From: an uncultured Eubacteriales bacterium
GTDB lineage: Bacteria; Bacillota; Clostridia; Lachnospirales; Lachnospiraceae
Length of the DNA: 5,375 nucleotides
Reading direction: 5' to 3'
NCBI GenBank assembly: GCA_900544525.1
Contig: UQVN01000230.1
Location: forward strand, 1-5,375
Below, piece by piece: positions 1 through 5,332 of the stretch. Position numbers and translations under genes: made by a program. Positions within the stretch are counted from its first letter, which is position 1. Every line of letters begins with the position of its first letter. The notes beneath the pieces are model-generated. The model made no database searches. It saw nothing but the letters and a program-made list of their open reading frames with translations, and was not told where the DNA came from.

Positions 1-33
1 ATAATTCCTTATATAAGAAATTACAAAAATAGG

Positions 34-76
34 AAAAATAAGGAGCCATGTGAGAGTATCAATTCTCACATGACTC
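34..76 (-). terminator. Intrinsic terminator of the leftward operon
   Basis: Arms 43-55 and 64-76 form a stem around an 8-nt loop (56-63). The core CATGTGAGA/TCTCACATG is a perfect 9-bp match. Read on the minus strand, the outer part continues with one G-U wobble and three more pairs, and the stem is followed by TTATTTTTCC, a T-rich tract. It lies about 50 nt past the amidohydrolase stop codon. The plus-strand reading has a C-A mismatch instead of the wobble and no T-tract right after the stem, so the minus-strand orientation is preferred. Confidence 0.8.
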
Positions 77-123
77 TTTGTTTATGTAAAGGTAACGATC
101 CAGAAACTAGGCTCGCATAAGTA

Positions 124-1278
124 TTATTGTTGTTCTAATATATTACCATCAATAATAACATATTTCACATTAGAATCGATGGAAAATGGAGAACCATCCG
201 TAATTACAATGTCCGCATCCTTTCCGACTTCTAAAGAACCGAGGCGATCGGCAACTCCGATATGTTTGGCAGGATTAATCGTAATCGCTTGTAATGCATC
301 AAATTCGTCCATGCCTGCCTTTACTGCAAGACCAGCGCAAATAGGAAGATATTCTTGTGGAATCACAGGAGCGTCAGTAATAATGGATACTTGACAACCT
401 GCTTTTGCAAGAAGTCCTGGAGTTGTAAAGCTCTTGTTTTGAAGTTCGAACTTAGACGCATGAGTAAGAGTTGGACCAACAGCCACTGGATATGGCTCGG
501 TTGCTAATTCATCTGCAATTAAATGACCTTCTGTTACATGCTCTAGTGTGAGATCGAGATCAAATTCTTTGGCGATGCGAATGGCAGTAAAAATATCATT
601 TGCCTGATGTGCATGAGCTTTTAAAGGAATTTTTTTCTCTAATACAGGAATTAAAGCTTCTGATTTTTGGTCATAAGCAGGAAGCTTTGTAGCATCATCG
701 CCAGCTTTTTCAAGAGATTGTTTGTAAAGGCGAGCTTTCATAAGAGCTTCACGAATTTTAGAAGCAGTTGTCATACGGCTACAATTTCCTTTTTCACGAT
801 AACAACGTTTTGGATTTTCACCAAAGGCACATTTCATAGCTACTGGAAACTTGACAATCATAGAATCCACACGTTTTCCATAGGTTTTTAAAGCCACGAA
901 CATACCGCCAATTGGATTAGAGCTACCTGGACCTGTTGCAACACAAGTAACACCAGCTTTTCTTGCTTTATCAAAGGTTGGATCCATTGGATTAATTCCG
1001 TCCACGGCACGAAGCTGTGGGGTGATCGGATCGTTATATTCATTATAATCTTGACCTTCAAATCCGATTCCATATCCATCAAGCCCTGTGTGACAGTGGG
1101 CCTCTACAAATCCAGGATAAACAAGGAGCCCTTTGGCATCAATTACTGTCGTTCCTTCTGGAACAGAAATGGATTCTTTCATTTCTATAATTTTCCCATT
1201 CTCAATTAAAATATCACTGACAAAGGCTTCTCTTTTTACTGCCGTATGTAGTAAACCATTTTTAATGCATAACATCAT
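124..1278 (-). CDS. Metal-dependent amidohydrolase, imidazolonepropionase-like
   Basis: This 384-residue protein belongs to the amidohydrolase superfamily (TIM barrel plus a small beta-sandwich; COG1228-like, the imidazolonepropionase-related branch). It should hydrolyse a C-N bond of an amide or cyclic amide in the cytoplasm; there is no signal peptide. Visible motifs, numbered from this start: the metal-binding HxH pair H61/H63 after the typical strand YPGFVEAHCH; E154 in FGENPKR, possibly the bridging metal ligand that replaces carboxylated lysine in some subtypes; H222 and H224 in KAHAHQ; H247 in LEHVTEGH; and the catalytic aspartate D302 in ITDAPV. The C-terminus has the usual NPAKHIG...LGSLEVGKDADIVI sandwich signature, so the protein looks complete and active. 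The start is chosen because AAAGGA lies 5 nt before ATG-ATG. A longer frame begins with TTG at 1341 but adds 21 residues without a ribosome binding site. It is the last gene of the permease-nuclease-amidohydrolase unit. The substrate is unknown; the neighbouring permease hints at an imported compound. Confidence 0.9.
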   Translation of the reverse strand: MMLCIKNGLLHTAVKREAFVSDILIENGKIIEMKESISVPEGTTVIDAKGLLVYPGFVEAHCHTGLDGYGIGFEGQDYNEYNDPITPQLRAVDGINPMDPTFDKARKAGVTCVATGPGSSNPIGGMFVALKTYGKRVDSMIVKFPVAMKCAFGENPKRCYREKGNCSRMTTASKIREALMKARLYKQSLEKAGDDATKLPAYDQKSEALIPVLEKKIPLKAHAHQANDIFTAIRIAKEFDLDLTLEHVTEGHLIADELATEPYPVAVGPTLTHASKFELQNKSFTTPGLLAKAGCQVSIITDAPVIPQEYLPICAGLAVKAGMDEFDALQAITINPAKHIGVADRLGSLEVGKDADIVITDGSPFSIDSNVKYVIIDGNILEQQ

Positions 1279-1283
1279 ATCAG

Positions 1284-1289
1284 TCCTTT
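1284..1289 (-). promoter_or_regulatory. Ribosome binding site deciding the amidohydrolase start
   Basis: The minus strand reads AAAGGA-CTGAT-ATGATG, giving 5 nt to the first ATG (1278) and 8 nt to the second (1275). No comparable site precedes the upstream in-frame TTG at 1341, where the nearest sequence is AAAAGATTCTTA. The family's N-terminal strand (LCIKNGLLHT) also begins right after this ATG. Confidence 0.8.
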
Positions 1290-1337
1290 CCAAATGCATT
1301 CTTTTAATGTAAATTTTACTACAATGCAGTGTGAAAT

Positions 1338-1883
1338 TCAATAAGAATCTTTTTTTATCCCAAGAGCGGTGAGAGGAAGTTCATTATAATAATAGTGACA
1401 TCCCATCATTGTAATATATTCTAACGTATCCCGATATTTTGGTTGTAAAAACCAATCCGATAATAGGTAGAGAAATTCTACTTGATAGCCGATTGGATGA
1501 AAGAGTTTTTCATATTCTAATTTTTTAAAATGGCAGTTTGGTAGCTTTTCATCCGCAGATCCTCTGCCACTTTGGAATTTTTTTTCAATAATATAGGCGG
1601 TCTTTGTTTCATAATTAATGAACGCTTCGTCAGGAAGCCATTTTTTTGAATTATATTGTTCAAAGTCAATGCCATTTGGCGTAAGAAAATGAGAGTAGAT
1701 AAGGTGCTTTGGAACGGAAATGCCAATTGGTTGTTGGAAAGTATCAGGTCGAAAAACTTCATGTTTTACGACCACATAACCTTTTGATGAGAATGCTTCA
1801 TCAAGAGAAGTCGCTTGTTCAAAAGCAAGACCGTTATAAGTGCTTTGTGCGCCACCACCGTGATCGTTAATAATCGTTCCCAT
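1338..1883 (-). CDS. Small PD-(D/E)XK nuclease-like protein
   Basis: This 181-residue soluble protein carries what looks like a complete PD-(D/E)XK (restriction-endonuclease fold) active site. P84-D85 sits in WLPDEAFINY, followed by E100-x-K102 in the hydrophobic strand AYIIEKKFQ. Q104 comes next, and then D111-E112-K113 in GSADEKL. An N-terminal helix carries E22 in YNGLAFEQA, matching the additional acidic residue many of these enzymes use. After the core come aromatic-rich strands (YQVEFLYLLSDWF) and a helix leading to YYYNELPLTALGI. The likely role is metal-dependent cleavage of nucleic acid, but the family is very diverse and no specific member is recognised. The start is well supported by AGAAAGGAG five nt before the ATG. 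The gene sits 61 bp after the permease gene and 59 bp before the amidohydrolase gene, apparently in one transcript. No DNA methyltransferase is present in the window. The fold assignment is inferred from motifs only; cleavage is not demonstrated. Confidence 0.7.
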   Translation of the reverse strand: MGTIINDHGGGAQSTYNGLAFEQATSLDEAFSSKGYVVVKHEVFRPDTFQQPIGISVPKHLIYSHFLTPNGIDFEQYNSKKWLPDEAFINYETKTAYIIEKKFQSGRGSADEKLPNCHFKKLEYEKLFHPIGYQVEFLYLLSDWFLQPKYRDTLEYITMMGCHYYYNELPLTALGIKKDSY

Positions 1884-1944
1884 AAGAACTCCTTTCTAAT
1901 AATTGGATCTTAATTGTTTTAGACGTTTAGAATATCCTTTATTT

Positions 1945-3084
1945 TTAGTAAAAAATAAGTGCAAAGGCTAATGTGATAAGGAAAAAGATGAGATTGATTG
2001 CAGTAAAAGTAAAAAAGTATTTACTTGGATTTGCCTCTTTCATCGTATTATATTGACGCCAAGAAATAAGGCTAGCTAACGATGCAATTAAGGTACCTAA
2101 TCCTCCTACATTGACTCCAATCAATATTTTTCCATAAGCAGTTGTAAAACTAGATAATAAGATACTAGCAGGTACATTGGAAATGATTTGAGATAAGAGG
2201 GCGGATACAAGAATTTCTCTTCCATCTAAAATTCCCTGTAAAAAATCTCGAATGATTGCTAATTCCCCTATGTTACCAATAAAAATAAAAAAGCACAAAA
2301 AAGTAGCTAAAAGTCCGTAGTCCACAGTGAAAAATAACTTTCTTTGGAAGAAGAAAATAATCAATGCCACAAAAATCAGTAAGATTTGCCAAGGGAGAAT
2401 ATGACCAACAGTCAATAGACAACATAAAAACAAAATGCTATGTAACAATAGTGGTTGTTTATCAAGAGTTGGCGCTTTTGTATCAGGTGCTTTTATTGCC
2501 TGCTTTGGTAAGAGTACATAACAAGAAATGAGTATAAGGAAAGCAGACAGGATAGTTAAAGGCAGTGTATATCCAAAAAAAGTCGGAAGTGACATATTGG
2601 ATAGAGAATACAAGTAAAGGTTTTGTGGATTGCCAATTGGTGTAAGCATACTTCCAAGGTTTGCTGATACCGTCTGTAATACGATGATAGTAATCATAAT
2701 GTTATCGTTCAAAGAAACATCCGTTTTTTGAAAAGCGTGTTTGAGTACTAGAATCGCAAGTGGAACAAAGGCAATTAAAGCCACATCGTTTGTGATAAAC
2801 ATGGCACTAATAAAAGTAATTCCGATTAGGACAAGGGCTAGTTGACGGATCGAATGCGCTTTGTGTAATAATGTGTTGCTAATGGCATTAAAAAGTCCTG
2901 TTGTTCGAAAGCCCGACACGACAATCATAAGGCAAAACAGAAGAGTTAAGACGCGAAAATCGATATAATTTATATAGTCAAGGCTTGGTGGAACAAGTAG
3001 CATAGAGAAAAGAGCTAATATTCCTGCAATGGCTAAGACCAGATTATCTTTTAAAAGAGCGCCTAATTTTTGTTTCGTAATCAT
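1945..3084 (-). CDS. SLC13/ArsB/NhaD-type permease (ion transporter superfamily)
   Basis: This 379-residue integral membrane protein has about eleven or twelve hydrophobic segments (roughly residues 14-31, 43-58, 81-98, 100-115, 129-148, 168-193, 212-230, 231-247, 255-275, 290-312, 318-342 and 356-378). Two inverted halves are recognisable by their signatures. The first half has FITNDVALIAFVPL (N99-D100) and the re-entrant loop SMLTPIGNPQN (G151-N155). The second half has QIISNVPASILL (S302-P305). These mark the ArsB/NhaD/SLC13 (CitMHS-like) fold, whose members move citrate, dicarboxylates, arsenite or Na+/H+. The sequence does not say which substrate applies here. No arsenic-resistance partner is visible. 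The length is near the family's lower end, but both halves are present. The start has AAAGGA at a rather long 10-nt spacing. It is the first gene of the leftward unit and is divergent from the LysR regulator. Co-transport with the downstream amidohydrolase's substrate is an inference. Confidence 0.88.
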   Translation of the reverse strand: MITKQKLGALLKDNLVLAIAGILALFSMLLVPPSLDYINYIDFRVLTLLFCLMIVVSGFRTTGLFNAISNTLLHKAHSIRQLALVLIGITFISAMFITNDVALIAFVPLAILVLKHAFQKTDVSLNDNIMITIIVLQTVSANLGSMLTPIGNPQNLYLYSLSNMSLPTFFGYTLPLTILSAFLILISCYVLLPKQAIKAPDTKAPTLDKQPLLLHSILFLCCLLTVGHILPWQILLIFVALIIFFFQRKLFFTVDYGLLATFLCFFIFIGNIGELAIIRDFLQGILDGREILVSALLSQIISNVPASILLSSFTTAYGKILIGVNVGGLGTLIASLASLISWRQYNTMKEANPSKYFFTFTAINLIFFLITLAFALIFY

Positions 3085-3109
3085 ATGGTAGAAATCCTTT
3101 CTTTTTCAG

Positions 3110-3127
3110 TATAACGGAACTATTATA
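3110..3127. promoter_or_regulatory. Candidate operator dyad over the permease -10
   Basis: TATAA (3110-3114) and TTATA (3123-3127) form a perfect inverted repeat with an 8-bp spacer. The dyad resembles the AT-rich T-N11-A boxes bound by LysR-type regulators and covers the permease -10 box. The regulator gene lies 210 bp away, transcribed divergently. In this AT-rich DNA a 5-bp arm can occur by chance, and classic LysR activation sites sit further upstream, so binding is only a hypothesis. Confidence 0.35.
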
Positions 3128-3130
3128 GCA
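3122..3130 (-). promoter_or_regulatory. Extended -10 promoter of the permease operon
   Basis: The minus strand reads TGC-TATAAT, a consensus -10 (3127-3122) with an extended TGn element (3130-3128). There is no good -35 at 17 nt; TTGCCA at 3154-3149 is 21 nt away. Initiation would fall near 3115, leaving a leader of about 30 nt before the permease ATG. A weak -35 fits a promoter that needs an activator. Confidence 0.6.
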
Positions 3131-3284
3131 TAGGAAAAGAAAAATAGGTGGCAAATTTTAGAATGAGGAAAGGAAAGAAAGAGAAAAACGGTTAGAAGTG
3201 GATGTGCAAATGTTGGGGTAACAGAGGAAGAGGGCTTGAAAGAAAGTTAAGAAAAAAGAGGAGAATAAGAAACATAGGAAGAAA

Positions 3285-3313
3285 TAGACAAGAAGAGGGA
3301 AATGTATTAAAAT
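3285..3313 (+). promoter_or_regulatory. Sigma-A-type promoter of the LysR gene
   Basis: TAGACA (3285-3290) and TAAAAT (3308-3313) are separated by 17 bp, each one mismatch from consensus (TTGACA, TATAAT). Transcription would start near 3320, just upstream of the AAAGGAGG ribosome binding site (3322-3329), giving a very short leader. Confidence 0.55.
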
Positions 3314-3336
3314 GAAGGGGAAAAGGAGGGACAAGA

Positions 3337-4233
3337 ATGCTTGATCATCGTGTGACTACGTTTTTGACGGTATGTAAACATATGAATTTTACAAAAGCGT
3401 CGGAAGAATTAAATTTAACACAACCAGCAGTCTCTCAACACATTCACTATTTAGAAGAAATGTATGGCGTGAAGTTTTTTGTATTTAAAGGAAAGAAAAT
3501 GTTTTTAACAGAAGCAGGGAATGCTTTTTTAAATTCGGCAAAGACAATGCAACATAATGATATTTGTTTAAAAGAAAAACTAGAAGTTATGAAGCAACAA
3601 AGACCTCTTTTAAATTTTGGAGCAACTCTTACTATTGGGGAATTTTTAATGCCTAATTGTTTGACGGCTTATTTAAAATCCCATCCTAATTTAATGGTAA
3701 AGATGCAGGTGGCAAATACAAAAGAGTTGTTGACAAAGATTGATGTTGGGGAAATTGATTTTGCCTTTATTGAAGGATATTTTTCCAAAGAAGAATATGA
3801 GTCTATTTTATATTCAAGAGAAGAATATATCGCTATTTGTGGAGCCGATTATCCATTTAAAAAAGAACCTATTTGGTTAGAAGATCTGTTTTCTGAAAGA
3901 ATTATTATAAGAGAAAAAGGCTCAGGTACAAGAGAAATTTTTGAAAAGGCCATATCGGAACAAAATGTAAGTATTCAGGATTTTCGGTATGTTGCAGAAG
4001 TTGGAAATATTGAGACAATTAAGCAGTTGACTTCTAATAATTTAGGAATTACATTTTTATATCGTGCGGCCGTTGCCAAAGAATTAGAAGAAGGCATATT
4101 GAGGGAATTGGTATTAAAAGATTTTAAAAGTATGCATGATTTTAATTTTATTTGGAGAAGAGGAAGCAGTTTTGCAGGAGAATACCGAGCGATTTTTGAA
4201 GAAATGAAAAAGCTTCAGAGAAAAGAGAGATAA
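3337..4233 (+). CDS. LysR-type transcriptional regulator
   Basis: This 298-residue protein is a full-length LysR family regulator, matching the usual ~300 residues. The N-terminal winged helix-turn-helix spans about residues 1-60. It includes the classic helices FTKASEELNLTQPAVSQHI (18-36) and the wing ending KKMFLTEAG. A linker helix (about 62-90) follows, then the two-lobed periplasmic-binding-protein-like effector domain. That domain starts at LLNFGATLTIGEFLMP and contains EIDFAFIEG and IIREKGSGTREIFEKA, a stretch typical of the CysL/YwfK-like branch. The start has AGGAGG seven nt before the ATG. It is divergent from the permease gene with a 252-bp shared control region, so the permease operon is the most likely target. 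The effector is unknown and could be the permease substrate or a product of it. Two small redox-type genes follow it at 38- and 51-nt spacing without a terminator between. Confidence 0.93.
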   Translation: MLDHRVTTFLTVCKHMNFTKASEELNLTQPAVSQHIHYLEEMYGVKFFVFKGKKMFLTEAGNAFLNSAKTMQHNDICLKEKLEVMKQQRPLLNFGATLTIGEFLMPNCLTAYLKSHPNLMVKMQVANTKELLTKIDVGEIDFAFIEGYFSKEEYESILYSREEYIAICGADYPFKKEPIWLEDLFSERIIIREKGSGTREIFEKAISEQNVSIQDFRYVAEVGNIETIKQLTSNNLGITFLYRAAVAKELEEGILRELVLKDFKSMHDFNFIWRRGSSFAGEYRAIFEEMKKLQRKER

Positions 4234-4271
4234 GACACAATAAAAATAACTATAAGAAAAGGAGAACACAA

Positions 4272-4622
4272 ATGAAATTTATTTATTACAACAAATGTAG
4301 TACTTGTCAAAAAGCAAAAAAATGGTTAGAAGGAAAAGGGGTTTCTTTTGAAGAAAGAGCTATAAAAGAAGAAAATCCAACGAAAGAAGAATTAAAAGAG
4401 TGGCATACACGCAGTGGATTACCTCTTAAGAGATTTTTTAACACAAGTGGCAATGTCTACAAAAGTTTAGGATTAAAGGACAAATTAAAAGATATGACAG
4501 AAGAGGAACAATATGAGTTATTAGCCACAGATGGAATGTTAGTAAAGCGTCCATTGCTTGTTGGAGATGATTTTGTTCTTGTTGGATTTAAGGAACAAGA
4601 GTGGGAAGAGAAAATAAAATAG
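4272..4622 (+). CDS. ArsC/Spx-fold thioredoxin-like protein (YusI-like)
   Basis: This 116-residue cytoplasmic protein of the arsenate reductase family (COG1393) has a thioredoxin-like fold. C9-x-x-C12 in YYNKCSTCQKAKKWL is the CxxC at the N-terminus of helix 1. R93-P94 in MLVKRPLLVG matches the conserved arginine and cis-proline of ArsC and Spx. NPTKEELKEW and FFNTSGNVYKSLGL are typical of the YusI/YffB-like subgroup, whose function is not firmly known. The position of the second ArsC arginine (E. coli R773 R60) appears to be occupied by a phenylalanine in KRFFNT. With no ars genes nearby, true arsenate reduction is doubtful, and a thiol-redox or glutathione-like role is equally possible. The start follows GGAG at 7-nt spacing. 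It lies 38 nt behind the LysR gene and 51 nt before the NuoE-like gene, probably co-transcribed. Length is normal for the family and the gene is intact. Confidence 0.9.
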   Translation: MKFIYYNKCSTCQKAKKWLEGKGVSFEERAIKEENPTKEELKEWHTRSGLPLKRFFNTSGNVYKSLGLKDKLKDMTEEEQYELLATDGMLVKRPLLVGDDFVLVGFKEQEWEEKIK

Positions 4623-4673
4623 GAAAAAGAATATATAGAATAGCGAAGAGAAATCATAGGAAAGGAGTAAAGG

Positions 4674-5135
4674 ATGGAACAAGAATTAAAAGAGATTTTT
4701 GATTATTATAAACAGCAAGAAAATCCAATAGGCCAAGCAAATCTTGTGGAAATGTTACGAGAAATCCAAGAAGTAGTTGGATGTATTCCAATGGATATTC
4801 AGGAGAAAATTGCAACGGAATTTGATGTGAAACAGGCGATGATAGCGACGATTATTAAGTTGTATCCAAGTTTAAAAGCGTCTAATTATAAACATCGTAT
4901 TATTGCTTGCACAGGTGCTCGCTGTGGAGCAAAAGATGGAATGAAAATTTTAAATGCTATTCGAAAAGAATTGGGGATCCAAACCGAAGGATTATCAAAG
5001 GATGGAACTTTTTATTTAACGACACAAAATTGTTTAAAGAGTTGTAAAACAGCGCCAAACTTTTATATTGATGGAACTTTGTATTCCAATGTGGAAGAAG
5101 GCGATGTAGCTAAGATTTTAAGAAGTTTATCTTAA
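4674..5135 (+). CDS. NuoE-like [2Fe-2S] subunit (thioredoxin-like ferredoxin)
   Basis: This 153-residue protein is of the 24-kDa NADH dehydrogenase subunit/HndA family. An N-terminal helical bundle (about 1-70, with LREIQEVVGCIPMDIQEKIATEF matching the family's LxxIQxxxGxIP signature) precedes a thioredoxin-like [2Fe-2S] domain. The four cluster ligands are visible: C79-x4-C84 in CTGARC and C120-x3-C124 in CLKSC, 35 residues apart, as expected. The stretch before the first cysteine pair (IIKLYPSLKAS) lacks the family's usual aromatic TxFY motif, so it is a divergent member. In complexes it passes electrons between flavin-NADH subunits (NuoF/HndC-like) and hydrogenase or formate dehydrogenase partners. 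Here no NuoF-like gene follows; a terminator comes immediately after the stop. It may serve a partner encoded elsewhere or act alone as a ferredoxin. AAAGGAG lies 6 nt before the ATG. It is the last gene of the LysR-led unit. Confidence 0.88.
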   Translation: MEQELKEIFDYYKQQENPIGQANLVEMLREIQEVVGCIPMDIQEKIATEFDVKQAMIATIIKLYPSLKASNYKHRIIACTGARCGAKDGMKILNAIRKELGIQTEGLSKDGTFYLTTQNCLKSCKTAPNFYIDGTLYSNVEEGDVAKILRSLS

Positions 5136-5141
5136 GAAAAC

Positions 5142-5190
5142 ATGGGGCTTTTATGAAACGTTATGTTTGGTAAAAGCTCCATTATTTTTT
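5142..5190 (+). terminator. Intrinsic terminator after the NuoE-like gene
   Basis: ATGGGGCTTTTA (5142-5153) pairs with TAAAAGCTCCAT (5171-5182) over 12 bp with a single G-U wobble. The 17-nt loop can itself form a short AAAC/GTTT helix. A TTATTTTTT tract follows (5182-5190). It starts 6 nt past the stop codon, so it ends the plus-strand unit. Confidence 0.9.
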
Positions 5191-5221
5191 CTGTCTTATA
5201 TGCAATAGAATTTTTGGTAAA

Positions 5222-5258
5222 AAAAGAAGAAGTGGCTGGGAAAGCCACTTCTTCTTTT
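5222..5258. terminator. Perfect 16-bp hairpin, second (bidirectional) terminator
   Basis: Arms AAAAGAAGAAGTGGCT (5222-5237) and its exact complement (5243-5258) enclose the 5-nt loop GGGAA. On the plus strand the GC-rich core is followed by CTTCTTTT. On the minus strand it is followed by CTTCTTTTTTT, an even better U-tract. It can therefore back up the first terminator and also stop transcripts entering from the right. Confidence 0.8.
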
Positions 5259-5290
5259 ACAAAAAAATGAGGGGGAGAGGATTTCAATAT

Positions 5291-5332
5291 ATGAAAAGCT
5301 CTTACAGCTATTACTATACACAAAAAATGTGA
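5291..5332 (+). CDS. Tentative tyrosine-rich mini-ORF (13 codons)
   Basis: The frame reads MKSSYSYYYTQKM and ends at TGA; four of its 13 residues are tyrosine. A G-rich sequence (GGGGGAG at 5271-5277, AGAGGA at 5276-5281) lies 9-13 nt before the ATG and could be a ribosome binding site. An in-frame ATG at 5267 would extend it to 21 residues but would place this site inside the gene. It sits alone downstream of two terminators, near the window edge. It could be a leader peptide of a gene to the right or a chance frame; there is no homology evidence. Confidence 0.25.
   Translation: MKSSYSYYYTQKM

Noticed and set aside
8..17. Palindrome CTTATATAAG at the left edge
   Set aside because: A 10-bp AT-rich palindrome is expected by chance in DNA of this composition, and no gene to the left is visible to give it a role.
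179..891. Plus-strand frames at 179-394 and 667-891
   Set aside because: They are antisense to the amidohydrolase gene, lack ribosome binding sites and have low-complexity composition.
888..1082. Minus-strand frame of 64 codons inside the amidohydrolase gene
   Set aside because: It is another frame of a well-supported gene with clear family motifs; no frameshift is needed to explain the amidohydrolase.
1517..1762. Minus-strand frame of 81 codons within the nuclease-like gene
   Set aside because: The overlapping 181-codon frame has the good ribosome binding site and the PD-(D/E)XK motifs.
1338..1883. Restriction-modification system
   Set aside because: The nuclease-like gene is present, but no methyltransferase motif (such as NPPY or PC-ENV) is seen in any product of the window.
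3085..3336. Riboswitch or small RNA in the divergent region
   Set aside because: The predicted leaders are only ~17 and ~30 nt and the rest is purine-rich with no stable stem.
1945..4622. Arsenic-resistance locus (ArsB-fold permease plus ArsC-fold protein)
   Set aside because: The genes are in opposite transcription units. The regulator is LysR rather than ArsR, the permease is only superfamily-level, and the ArsC-like protein belongs to the YusI-like subgroup.
4457..4657. Minus-strand frame of 66 codons opposite the ArsC-like gene
   Set aside because: It is antisense to a clear family member, and its Ser/Asn-rich composition mirrors the Glu/Lys-rich sense codons.
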